64,000 nucleotides of DNA from Aquatica leii (lineage: Eukaryota; Arthropoda; Insecta; Coleoptera; Lampyridae), in assembly GCA_035610365.1 (NCBI GenBank), contig CM069432.1, forward strand, positions 229,980,532 to 230,044,531. The letters are read 5' to 3'. Below are positions 10,382-24,200 of the stretch, one piece after another. Position numbers and translations under genes: made by a program. The notes under the pieces were generated by a model, which made no database searches, was not told where the DNA came from, and saw nothing but the letters and a program-made list of their open reading frames with translations. Within the stretch, counting starts at the first letter, position 1, and every line of letters begins with the position of its first letter.

Positions 10382-10641
10382 TTTCAATTTATTATTAAAG
10401 TTTACACTTTCAATAAACAAACGCTGTCAGCTGACACTACACTATGTACATAACCACACTTACAAAAATATTTCTGTGATTTCATTGCAGCCAACTGCAC
10501 TGAACAATGCGTCAACAAACAAAAACTTAACTGCCGTTTGCACAAGAGATTTTCTATTGAACTTTTAATTATAATGACTACTAGTTGGTTATGTTTGAGT
10601 TAACTGACTAGCAGGTAACCAAACTTTTATGCAAGTGGCCT

Positions 10642-11047
10642 TAACAGTTTATTAGATATTTGATTTATAATATTTAAAGTGAATTCCATATATAATCCTC
10701 GGTTCGAATCCTGCCTGCGACGATTTTTTTTCCTTGAAGGGAAAGCAAGATACGTTAAAAAATAACAATTTTTCTCTGTATTCTTTTGGCTTGTTTATAC
10801 ACGGAGTGCTGCATCTTATTTAAATTATCTTTGAATGTGCCCACGATAACTTTCGAACCTAAAGTCCTAGTAACTTGAAAATTTATTAAACTTATTTTTA
10901 CAGTTTTTTATAGAGATAATGCTTCCTAAAAATTTATTCAAATAAAAAAATTCTAACATTAACAGTCTATCAGATATTTAATTTGTAATTTAAAATTAAT
11001 TCACTAATATAATATAGTTTCCTGCTTGCCTGCGACGATTTTTTTTG
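10642..11047 (+). repeat. Two direct copies of a SINE-like tail
   Basis: About 90 bp at 10642-10730 and at 10959-11047 are similar: each starts TTAACAGT(T/C)TAT, passes an AT-rich stretch and ends GCCTGCGACGATTTTTTTT. The first copy retains a pol III B box (GGTTCGAATCC); in the second it is decayed. The spacing is 317 bp. Confidence 0.55.
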
Positions 11048-12299
11048 CCGATTTACTAAAGGGGTAAGTAATATCGAGGCGCACAAACATAAGGGTTAGT
11101 CCATATGATCTTAATGAAACCGAGGAGAAAACATTCAAAAAATTATAGCATGGCAGGAAATCAATACAAACGTGTACATATCGCTTCAAAATGGTTTTAT
11201 AACAAAATTTTTTTTTTAAAAGAATAAGTAGACATTCCTTCATCATTCCTTATAGGAAAGTCGTGTGGTGACCACAACAGTTTTTTTTAATATTATGAAT
11301 ACCATAGGTATTACATATTAGTGTGTTGTAGCGAATTTCGGTAATCAGAAGATTTTTTTGTGTTAATTGTTGCAATAAATTTGAAAATGATAACATTTTT
11401 TAATAGAAAATGAAAATACTTTTCAAACGACATATCACAAACCTATACTTGCCATTTAAAAAGTTGAATAATGTCCATTTATAATTTAAATTTGAGGTGT
11501 TTCAGGATTTTTTATAAATATGTACCGTAATCGAAATAAATTTATTCCTTTTGGCTTTTCCACGCTGTCTATAGAGATTTACATGGTAAAAATTTTACCA
11601 TCTGTAAATTTTTTTTTCATTAACTTTTAAAAACCTTTGTGAAACTGTTTAATTAATTTTTTTTTTGAGTTAACAAAATCGAAATAAATAAACATAGACA
11701 TTTTCTTTCAATAATAAAGCTTTAGCGAGACAACGATTAGTTAAAACATGTTTATATTTGATATATTAATAAAAATAATAAATTGCTTCAAATTTATACT
11801 ACAATTAACAACACAAGATACAATTTACCAATGTAAATCCTTATAGACACAGTTAAAAAAAAGCACTGTATATGTTATATAAGGTTAAAATTTTTTAATA
11901 GGAAACTTTTTGGTTTTAAACAAAGCTTGCTAAGTAATCAATAGTCCATGGCTACTAAACGATTTACACGTAGAATAATTTTTATCAACAACATAGCGAA
12001 CTTAAAATAACTTCTTAAAACCAACTAAAATTAGTTATTTACTGATTACGTTTGAATATCGTAAGAGTTTTCGTAACGTGATAAGAACCGATAAACCAAT
12101 TGCTTCAGAACTAATTTTTGTTATTTTCAAGATATATTATAAAAGACTTTGGTTATTCGTTATCATATTAAGAAATATTTTTTTAGTTACTTTAACAGAC
12201 TGCGTCTGCAACTAAGTATTTTCTTTCAATTGACTTACAGTAAACTCGTATTTTTTAGAGTAATACAAAATTAATTTGCAGTTTTTTCAGTTAACCGAA
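11048..12299. other. Upstream region of glycine N-methyltransferase
   Basis: AT-rich, no gene seen. A splice-acceptor-like TTTGCAG at 12275-12281, just before the start codon, suggests that a 5'UTR intron ends here and that the promoter is further upstream. Confidence 0.35.
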
Positions 12300-15200
12300 A
12301 TGGCAGATAGTGTGATTCGTACCCGTAGTTTAGGAACACCCGCTGAAGGTGTAAAAGATCAATATGCTGATGGAAAAGCTGCTAAAGTATGGGAATATTT
12401 TATTGGGGATAAAACATCCAGGACTCAAAGTTATAAAGATTTTTTGATAAATATGTTACGTAAGAATGGATGTAAAAAGATATTAGACGTTGCTTGTGGA
12501 ACAGGGTAACGTTTATATTAGTTATGAGGTATCTAACTTTACAATTTATGCTTTAGGGTAGATTCTGTTATGTTAGTAGAAGAAGGATTTGAAATGGTGT
12601 CAGTAGATGCGTCTGATAAAATGTTGAAGTATGCGTTGAAAGCTAGATGGGCAAGAAGAAAAGAGCCTCAGTTTGATAAATGGAGTAAGATAAAATTTAA
12701 CATTATTACAAAACTAACAAGACTGCTTATAAATTAAAAAATAACAACATTATGCATGTCTTTAGTATATTACATAAAAAAGTAGCACAAACTATAAAAA
12801 TAAGTGATAATTATACAGATAAGCGTGTGATCTTGAAATTAAACTTGTCTTGTAAAGGTCAAAATCAAATCAAGTACCTAAAAATAATTTTGTTTTTTAT
12901 ACATACGTGTTAGACATTGTAGATATTTTTGGTTTATTGTATATTTAAAAGTGTTTGAACTATCATTTCAAGTAGCTTTTTTGTTAAATTATGTTATATG
13001 ATATAATATATTTAGTGATATCCTTGAATCATCAAACATTTTTTAAAAAATTAAAAAAAATTGTTGTAACATTCGATAATTGACACAGTTTTGTGGTCAT
13101 TGCTAGCAACGCTAGGTAAAGTTAACAAAATGCGTATGTACTGTTTCTTCCTGTTTAAAAGATATTGAAATTCAGCACAATTTCAATTTTGGTTAATCTG
13201 TCTATAGTGTGATGGGACGACGTGGGTATGTGAACAACGTGTCAATGCGTAAACATACAACTTTGTTGTTACAAAAAATGCATATTATTAAAACATTCAT
13301 AGTGAAGACACTGTCAGAAATGTAATCAAAGTTCACGGTGTCGGCAAATCGGCAATATCAAAAAACCTTAGAAAAAAAAATTAATGATTCAACCTATTAC
13401 ATTTACAGTCACTCGATAAGCAAAAATATTTTAGGAAGTCTAACATAAAAACCACAGTAGTTCTTATAACAAAGAACACGGCACATTTCTTGCGTTGTTG
13501 TAAAAAAAGCTATATAGTTTTATTTGCAAATCATAAGAAGAGATGATTTATTGGAACAATAACAATAAAAATTTTGTAAAAAAATTCAAGAAATATTTTA
13601 AAACTTGTTTTGGGGACTTCTATCAGCCGAAATTCTTGTACATATATCAAAGTGCTTCTGATTAAAAGTGGAAAAAAATGAGTATTGAATATAATCCTGC
13701 AGAATAGCAATTGTTTACCAACTCGGTTTCAAACCTGTTTTACTTTATAACAGTAACCCAAAACCATCAATTCTATTAGCGCATTCTAAAAACACAAAAG
13801 AAACATATGACGGTATGTAAACTATATTCAAACTTATTCAAGATTTAAATCATCTTTAGCAAATCTGTGGCGAGGTTATAATTATATTATTACTTATATG
13901 CAAGGATGGTTTACCAAATATTGTGGTTTTTGTGTCTACGGGATAGCCGAGCAGTTTAACAACATTATAAACGAAAGAATAGCACTCATAGACCAACATT
14001 GTTTCTAGAAAATTTAATATAAAATTTGAGCCGTCAGTGGATTCTCATTTGGCGATCTTACCGCTTTTACACCAGTGTTGTTACGGATGCAAAAAAATTT
14101 TGTCATCTGCGGATGCGCATGCAGATTATTAGAAGTGTACATCCGCGGATGCTGATCCGGATTTCAGGACTTTTCTAAAATACTTCAATTTTAAGTACAT
14201 TAATAAATGAAAATCGGTTTAATTTTAATCGGTTTTATTTAATAATAATATTTACATCAAAATATTCATCAACCACGCAAAAAAAATGGATAAACACCGT
14301 AAACAAACACTGTGATTGATTCAAAACAAAACAAACAAAACCTGGAGGATCTTGTCACCAATGTGTGCCTTCCTATTGATCAGAACGAAGATCAGCTAGT
14401 AGACACGTGCCAGGCCATCACTCTGGCCTCGTCCACTTTCTTTACATGTGGTTACTTGTCGCAGATATAAATCTGCATCCGTAAAAGCTCCGCATTGATT
14501 GATGCAGATGCAAATGCGAATGAAGATGCCTGAATTAATTCGAATATTCCGCATTTGCGGATGCGAATATTCCTAACACCCCTGCTTTACATATTAAATT
14601 AGATTTGATTAAAAAACTTGTAAAACCACTAGAAAAAAGCAACTGTTTTAAATAGTTAAGTAGTTTTATTAACCATTTAAAATTGAACACAGTTAAATTA
14701 ATAACAGCACAAAACAAGTAAAAAAATGTAAAAGAATCAAAAAACGGAAGGCTAGCAAAATGACTTTCAGACTTTTTTTTATTAATTTAGAATTAAATAC
14801 ACTTAAAAATAATATTAACACAATTTAGCACAAAACAATCACAATTACATAAGCATTAAATAGTGTAAATGGTTTAAAAAACCAGTGGGTTGGTAGACAT
14901 ATAAGTCCCCGGGTTATGTTAAAAAAATTATCAGTTTAAAAATAAGTTTCATTGAGTTTAATGTTAACAACATGTACCACAAAATGATTTTTTAAGTTAA
15001 CCCTCGGATTTGTTTTAATTTTTGTACTAACTTAAAACTGAATACAGTTAACAATAATAATGGCACAATTGAGCAAATAACAACCACAATTCAATAAACA
15101 AAAATTCACAGATATCACAAATCTTGCAATTATCGGAAGGTGTTGAAAACAAACGTAATATTACCTACGTAATATAATGTAGAAGATTTATTACAATTTT

Positions 15201-18200
15201 CAAAAATAAGAATGCATACATAAATAATAAAAAAATAAAAAAAACACAAATAACTGGTATTCTAAGTTGTACATATTAAACGAGAATAGTCGTATGATAA
15301 TTTACCAATTGCTTGTATTTAACATTTATCCATGAAATGCCTGAGAATTGTTTCCCATAACCTCTTTATTGCTAGAAGATGATGAGTCAGTAACACCAAT
15401 GACTTATACAGAATTTTTTGTGATAACAAATTGTGAGCGAAACCACATAGCTTCCAGTGACATATCTGAAGAAAAACCCGATCGCGTTATCTTAAATCCG
15501 TGCACTTGAACAAACATCATGGCATGTAAATAGGCCGGCGTCACTAATTTTTTTTTGTAGTTCAATTTGTTTACCTCTCCAAGAGAAACGGAAATTGTGG
15601 TCGGCATTGAATTAGTATTAAAAACTCTAAATCCAAACACTCCCGGCTGTTGTTTCCCATTTATTGCTTCAAGTAGTAAGTTATAGTTTCGTGTGAAATG
15701 ATTAGAAACTCAAGGGTACATCTTTTATAGAAAAATGAGCATTTTGGGCTAATATTTTTAAATCGTTAACAAAATGCTCAATAAACTCTGTCATAAGTTC
15801 GCTCTCTTTATTATACCAGTACTCCACTGTTGGCACCAACATTGAGACGCGATGTTTTGGTTGTAAAGCTTTAATATCGTGAATGACCGTACTTATTTAG
15901 TTTCTCAAATCTAAGCTTTAGTTAGGCAACAAGTATTAGAAAATACTTGGGTTGTGTTGGTAACGCTCAGGTTCTCTTTTCCAAGTGATGTACGGTAAGA
16001 AACACAAAGCAAGCAACAAAATCTCAAAACATCGGACTTTATTTGACACAAAATATTTTCAAGGCAAGAAGTCCCCTTCGCAAAGCTCAAATGATAATAT
16101 TTCGTTCACAAGCATGTTATGCGAGGAAAGGTCAAAAAATTTAAATTCACGTCCACTGACTGTCGTTTTCTGTTGGCTTATATACGGTTGAGAGCATTCG
16201 GATAAATGTAAAATTTTCTCTAGACACAATCAATTTTAGAGCCAAAGTGGAACCTTCATAAATTTAGCCAGGCTTTGATTGAATACGCTTGTATTAAATA
16301 AATCATTCAAAGATTAAACAAACATTTTATATTGCGTCATTCCTGACAATTGTTTCACACACTCTAATTAATTGAGGCGCATTTTTAAAAAAACAACAGA
16401 ACTAAATAATTACTCGATTTTACCCGAGTTTTATAGCGGTTCACAGTGCAACAGCTTCTAAGATTATGACACAATTCGAGCTACGTTTCCACATCCTTTC
16501 AGATGTAAAAGTTCCAAAGTGGAGATTTCACCTTTGAAAATGTGCATCCACAGTTTAAAAACTAGATTTTTTTCAACAGTTTGTCGCGTTCGCGATTCCC
16601 TGATATATCTAAAGAAGAGTTACAGCAAACTGGACTATATAATAAAAACATTTCGAGATGCGAAATAATCGACATGCCCATTTATTACATTTTCTAGTTG
16701 ATTTTTTTGCGCAAGAAAGTAAAACCAATCTTATAAGCGACTTGTTAATTGCCAAAGACAAAGAAAAGAAAATATTAAATTTGCTCTCTCCGTTTACAAC
16801 AAAAAAACAAACAAAAAATCTCGTTTAAGCGATAGAATTAAAGTTAAATAACCATTCTCAATTTTCTCGCGTTAGACAGTTTATCGCATCTCTCGTACAA
16901 TAATCAAATAAAAAACTTAGAAACGCATATCCAAATAAATTTAACTAATTTCTGACCTTTTTATATGGCGCCTAATATTCAAATTGAAGATCACGTATTG
17001 CGGTTTGTTGGGCCTTGACTGGACGCAGATTGGGAGCCACATAACAATTTGTCACTAACTAATAACTTTATACAATACGTACACTCAAAGAAAAATAATA
17101 ATAACAAATGTACGTGAAAGAAACCAGCCCGTCCGTAACTCTCCTTTCGCGAGTAAGTCAAAAGAAGAATTCCTGTATGCAACTTTCTTCGTTTTTGGAC
17201 CGCGTCAGGGTTTTTAAAACCTTCGTTTAAAACTCTACTCCTCCTTTGTACGCAATTTTGACTTTATTACCTAAAACGCTTTTTTCTGATTGGTTAAGTT
17301 TACAAATCCTTTCAGTACCAAATCTGCTAATTGGCTTTTCCTTTTTTTACCCAATCTGTTGAAAGCGGCGTTATGCTTCTTTCTTCCCTTAAGATGTTAC
17401 GACATTTTGGAATAAAAATGTACCTATTCTACAATGTTTTCTCCTATTAATATTAAACAAATGCGCTACTGACTATAAAGAAGCATTAAAGAGATGAACT
17501 TTACTTTAACTTAAATCCTTTCTCTAGTCTTAACAGATTTATAACGCTAATAATTTTTATAATTGCTTTACTGTTGTTACAATTTCAAAATTCAAAATTT
17601 ACTCAAATTTTATTTAACATAGTTTCGTCTTATGAAACAGCCACAATTTTTGTATTGTAATGATTTGCATAATAACTTAAAATATCCAATAAACTATTAT
17701 CCTAAAACGATCCAAGATAGAGGAATGTTGCACATAAACATTTTTATAGAGAACAAAATTTACTATAAAAAAGTCCGCGGAAAGGTACAATTACCTTTAT
17801 TAGATTAGAAGACACAAGTGTGCAAAATTGCACAAAAATGTCTCACATTGCATTCAAACTCTTAAACTATTAGATATAATTATACACTCCCGCAGACTTT
17901 TTGGTAGTAAATTTTGTGCTCAATAAATTGTTTATGTGCAATTTTCGTCTATATTGTACCGTTTTTGCAGTGTACAAGGCGGAAGCTTGCGCGGATCTAA
18001 TTCTACAAATACTATAATTATTTTTTAGCACTGCTGAGTGAAATAAAGACTTATATTTTTAAAACATAAAACGAATCATAAAGAATATCTTGTTTAATAA
18101 TAATAAACTCTACATCCAAAAAAGACAAAAAATGAAGTTAAACTGGGCACCACCGCAAGTTCCAGTTTTGTTTCATCTGAGCGTTTCATCGTCTTGTTAA

Positions 18201-21200
18201 GTGAACCTTCGAATCAAGCATCCTCTAAATGTTTTTAACATTAAAAAAATTGTAAAAACGTCAAAAAATGAGCTGAGACTTTGTTTTGTTTATTACACTA
18301 AAACAGTAATTAAAAGTGAATGCGAGACATTTTGTGTAAAAATAAGTGTTTTTGTATTGTAGGATTGAATATTTATTAATCAGAAAAAGCAATAAGTATA
18401 AAAAACGTATATAATCAATGGTACTAACATAAAAACTATTAACTTAAAAAATAACGTCGCCGTCGTTCTTTCGTTTGAGCTCAAAACGTCGAATCTTAAC
18501 TCCACTCTTATACGTCCGGCCCGGGGTTATATTGGTTTCCATCGCTTGCGTACTTAATCACAGGCGCGCCAAGTTTTGTTTGTCCTCAAACGAATCATTT
18601 TCATCTTCTTCGGAAGAAATATCGTCTACATTGAAGTTGTCGATCCACGGTTTTATGTAATCAACCGAAGTTGATGTCTCCTGAGGACCTTCATGATCAC
18701 CTAGTTTTACAACAATGTAACGATCGTTACGTAATAACGTGGTAACTCGATACGGTCCCAAATATTTCGATGCAAACTTCAAACCTGGTCCGAGTTGTGT
18801 TCTTTTTATCGCCACTAAATCACCTTCGTTGTAAGTTTGTCCAGACTTACGGTTTTTGTTAAAACATATTCTATTTTCCGCTTGTATTTTCACTATCTGT
18901 TCTTTAGCTCGCGTTCGTAATTCGTCGCGGTCTTCTTGAAACATATCAACCCATTCTCTTTCAACCATTTCACGGATTGTAAGATCACTGTTCATCCTAA
19001 TATGTGTTCCAAATAAAAGTTTGAACGGTGTTGTACCAATACTTCGATGTGGTGTGGCATTTAAATACTTTTGCGCCGTGTCCAAGTATTTAAACCATTC
19101 GTTGGGGTTTGGTGCTGACAATTTCGTTAATAACGGAATGATATTTCGATTAACACGCTCAACTTGCCCGTTCGCCCTCGGTACTCCCACAGTGATTAAG
19201 TTGTGTTCGATTTTTCCGTTTTACAATAATTAGCGAAATCGTTAGATGTAAACGCTGTTTCACGATCTGAAACAATTTTACGTGGATTACCAAAAATTGC
19301 CGATTGCTTTTGCAATCTCGTTAAAACTTCCGCTGTACCCGTCGAACGCGTCGCATACAACCAAACGAATTTCGAAAATCCATCTACGACCACAAATATA
19401 TGTCTATAACGTTTTCGCGTCGATGGTAAAGGTCCTAAATGATCGATATGATACACTGCTAAAGGCACGTCGCCTTTATCAAGTGGGTACAAAAACCCTT
19501 CTTGTCTTCCTTGTTTTCTCTCCGCTAAGATGCATGAAACACAATTACGCACCACTTTATCAATTCTTTTTCGCATATTGGAAAACCAATATTCGCGTTT
19601 TATTAGCGTCTCAATTTTACTTCCTGAAAAATGTCATTTTTCATGTATTGACCTTATAATTTCTGATTGCATCAATCGAGGTACAATCAAACACAATTCA
19701 CCATCGATTTCCTTAAATAAAAGTTCATTACGCATAATGTAACCACTATTCGATTCTTTAGCTAACTCGAAAATGTTTTTCAATTGTTTATCGTCGTGTT
19801 GTGCTTTTTTAACTCGCGCCATTAAACTTGAATCACATTCATTAATTAGAAAACAAGAACGCGTAGGATTGCGACTAAGTGAATCTACATGAAGCATACT
19901 TTTTCCCGGTCGATGTTCAATTGTATAATCAAACTCTTCCAAAAATAAAGCCCATCTTGCAACTCGCACGCATGATTCTTTTTTACTCATCGTTAAAGTC
20001 AACGGTTAAAGTGAATGCTTTACAGTCCGTTACGATTTTAAAAGGAATACCGATCAAATAAACACGCCACTTTTTTAATGATCGAATTATAGCTGGAACC
20101 TCGAGTTCATAACTAACGTATTTTTCTTCGGGCGCGGTCGTTTTACCACTTGCATAAAACACCGGATGAAAAGCATTATCTTCTTCGCATCTTTGGAAAA
20201 GTATAGCAGCAAATCCGTACATGCTTGCGTCGGTATGTAATTCAGTCTCTGCATTTACGCGATACAACTTTAAAACTGGACTATCACTTAATATTGTCTT
20301 AAGTTTCACAAATGCTTGTCTCTGTTCGTCATTGAATTGAAACTTAACATCATTTTTCAACAAATTAGTTAACGGTCGTGCTATCAGGGAATAATTGCGT
20401 ATAAACTTCTTAAAGTAACCCGTTAATCCAAGGAAACTTTGCACTTGCTTTATGCACTTGGGTTCTGGAAATTTCATGACCGCGTCTGTTTTATGTGTAG
20501 AAGGCCGTACGCATCCGTTTTCAATTAAGTGCCCTAAAAACTCAACTTTCGATTCTAAAAACTGACACTTTTTCCAATTTATTTCTAAACCAAATTCACT
20601 CGCGACGTTTAAAACAGTTTTCACATTTTGTAAGCCACTATCGTAATCTGCTGACGGTATAATTAAATCATCCATGTACGTCAAAACTATCCCATTATCG
20701 ATTAACTGCTTAAACACCGTATTTATAAATTTCTGAAAAACTGCCGGAGAGTTGCACAAACCGAATGGCATTTTTAAAAATTCATATTGTCCATCGGGTA
20801 CTATAAACACAGTAAACTTTCGACTTTCTTCCTCTACTTGAACATGAAAAAATCCATTTTTTAAATCAACCGTACTAAATATTCGCGCTTTCTGCAGCTT
20901 ATCTAATTGATCTTCGATCAACGGTAACGGATATCTATTTTTCATGATTTTCTTATTTAACTGCCGGTAATCGACACATAATTTCGTAGATCCATCCTTT
21001 TTCTTCGTAAGTACTACTGGGCTTGCGTAATCAGATAATGAAAGTTGTATTATCCCATCGCGTAACCACGCATCGATGTGTTGATTAACAATTGCTTTTT
21101 CGGCTTGAAGTAACCGTCTCGCTCGTTCATAAATTGGTTCATCATCTTTCAAAATAATCTTCATTTTAATGTTCGCTTCGTGTTTTTTGTTCGGAATATA

Positions 21201-24200
21201 ATTAGTTACCAGTTTATTTATGGTGTTTTTGTAACTTGAGTCGACTATGTGTGAAATATTAACTTCGTTGACATCGTACGTATACTCGATATTAACAATT
21301 TTTTGTTCCGCTTTGCTTTCGACATTTTCAGTGATTGATGGTTTGCTTATATAAACTTGACCCTGTTTAATACGCATTTCAACTTGGTCTAAATAATCTG
21401 TTCCTAGTAACATATCGTGTTTCATAACATGATTCGAAACTACGTGTACTTCTAATTGGTATAATTCTTCATCTATTATTCCGTTCATTTGAAACGACCC
21501 AATCGTTTTTATTTCGTTAGAACCTATTCCTTGAAATTGTACGTGCCGTTTTGTTAAAATCGGTGCTCCTATTTTCATGTGTTTCTTTTCTGTCATCAAG
21601 GTTAAATCACTGCCCGTATCTATAAGCGTTGATATTTTATGATCGCTGACAAAAATGTCTTTAAAATATTTATTTTTACCGCACTGAGAAATAGCACAAC
21701 TATTGTTTTTTCTCGCGTTTTCAAGTCGTTTAGCACACTTTGCTGCCACGTGTCCGTAAAATCCACGTTCGTAACATTTTACACCTCGTGCTTTCATAGG
21801 GCAAACCGCACTTAAATTATCCCATTCACCGCAATTAAAACATCGCTTCGACACACGTGCATTTTTCTTTTTGCTTTGATCGCCGCCGTGTTTCGAATCC
21901 ATTACTTCGGTAGCATTTTGTGTTGTTCTTGATCTTAAAGAAATTTCCGAAAATCCTTCCAACAACGTCTCTGTGGTCTTGTATTGTTGAATTCGCGCTT
22001 GATCTCTTAGTATTGCGTCTGGTATTCCTTCAATAATTAAGCTGATTAATTCGTCTTCATCGATTTTCACTCGATTTGCAAGTATAATCTTATCATTTAC
22101 GTATTCGCTAAACGATTCTTCCCTTTTCCACATTCGTGTTTCAAATTTTCTTCGCAGCACCAATTTACTAAGTCTATGATCGAACATTGACTGCATTTCG
22201 ACAAATAAATCTGCGATTGACATTTCAAGATATTCCGATCTTGAGTTAAACCATTCTCGTGCTTTTCCTTTAAGTCGCATTCCAATCAAAATTCGAGTTA
22301 ATCCGTCGTTTAACTTATAAGTATTTTTAAGAAGTTTTACCTGCTTCTCCCAATTGTCGTAATCTTCGCCGTTACCTTCGAAATAATTTAGAACATCTGC
22401 TATGGCACTAATATTTGCTTTTGAGGTCGTCGTTGCTGTTTCCCGTTCTTCGTTGGTTGGCATCCTCAATCGTAGCTGTTTAATTTCACGTTGCACCATC
22501 TTTAATTCTCGCTCGGCAAGATCTTTTTCTCTCCTTATCAATTCCAGTTCTCGTACATCGTAAGAAGTCATCGCTGAAGCTGAAACACTTGTCACTGCGT
22601 CTTTTTGCACATCGCGTACATCGTTAATTTTGTCGTCGTCGTCGGTTTCATACATCCATGATCCTGAAGGATCGTTCGCCATCATACGATTGAACAATTC
22701 AGTCTTCGGTCCTGTCGTATTCAATCCTCTTCGTCGTAATATCTCTGTAAGTTCTTCTAGTTTGAAGTTACTTATTGTTTTCTCCATCGTTATTTACTCC
22801 TTTAAATCCAGGACGAGCCCCCAATTTTGTAGGATTGAATATTTATTAATCAAAAAAAGCAATAAGTATAAAAAACGTATATAATCAATGGTACTAACAT
22901 AAAAACTATTAACTTAAAAAATAACGTCGCCATCGTTCTTTCGTTTGAGTTCAAAACGTCGAATCTTAACTCCACTCTTATACGTCCGGCCCGGGGTTAT
23001 ATTGGTTTCCATCGCTTGCGTACTTAATCACAGGCGCGCGCGCCTAATCCACCGCTGTCGCGACCCCATCCTTCAGTATTTTGATATATTCATTAAAAAT
23101 TCTAGTGTTTGTTATGTCAAGATTTTTGTACTGATTCTTTTAGTGTTAAAAACACGTATAGGGAGCTTGATTCGAAGGCTCGTGTAACGAAACGATAAAA
23201 TGCTCAGATGAAACAAATCAGGAACTTGCGGTGGTGCCCAATTTCACTTAATTTTTTGTATTTTTCGGATGCAGTGTTTATTATTATTAAACAAGATATT
23301 CCTTATAATTCTTTTTGTGTTTTAAAAATATAATAAGTCTTAATTTTACTCAGCAATGATAAAAATTATTATAGTAATTGCAGAATTAGATCCGTGCGAG
23401 CTTCCGCCTTATACCCTGCAAAAACGGTACAATATAAATAAATATTGCACATAAACAATTTATTGAGCACAAAATTTACTACAAAAAAGTCCTCGGTAGT
23501 GTATAATTATGTATAATAGTTTAAGAGTTATAGAATTTTAAAGTAATTTTTGTGCAACTTTGCACACGTGTATCTTCTAAACTATTCAAAGTAATTGTGC
23601 CCTTCCGCCAACTTTTTTATAGTAAATTTTGTCTTCTATAAAAATGTTTATGTGCACCGTTTTAAGGTAATACTTTATTGGTTAAATTATTAAGCAAATC
23701 GTTTCAATACAAAAATTGTGGTGGTTACAATGCTGTTGTAATATTACGACATCGACAAAGCTACCCTTAGCCGCAAAAAAAACCGCGGTGGTCACCAAAA
23801 GCAACTCGACCGAAACACAGATGTTCTACTAAACCGATAATTTATGTTCAAATTATAAAATGCATAAACGAAATAATTTAATAAACATGATTTATAAAGT
23901 TTTATAATAAAAACTTCAGCAATTACTGGTTTAAGCCATAAGTCATAAACGATTTCACTGTAAAGTTATCAACATAGAACGAAAATATGTAAAATAAAAT
24001 TTGAGTAAATTTTGAATGTTGAAATTGTATCAACAGTCAAGCAATTGTAAATATTATTAGCGTTATAAATCAGTTAAGACTAGAGAGAGGATTCATGTTA
24101 TAGCAAATTTCATTTTTTAATGTTTTTTATATAGTCAGTAGCGCATTTGTTTAATATTAACTTTCAAAATGTATTTTTTACATATGTTTCGAGCTTTGAA

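Larger units (their letters stand above)
18358..23032 (-). mobile_element. Gypsy-type LTR retrotransposon with SAP-domain gag
   Basis: A complete 4.7-kb element read on the minus strand: two 205-bp LTRs (three differences by eye), a tRNA-Pro primer binding site, one gag-protease-RT frame, then RNase H and integrase split by three lesions. LTR identity near 98.5% means a fairly recent insertion. No matching target duplication is seen (flanks TGTAT and GGCGC), and no clear polypurine tract precedes the 3' LTR. It sits between the arms of an older inverted repeat inside GNMT intron 2. Confidence 0.9.

Noticed and set aside
13210-14000. Possible transposase in GNMT intron 2
   Set aside because: Stops in every few codons and no diagnostic motif; mentioned only as intron content.
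18475-18660. Small open frame beginning [17 protein letters not shown], present again at 22945
   Set aside because: It lies in both LTRs of the Gypsy element on the strand opposite to the genes, so it is duplicated LTR sequence and not a gene.
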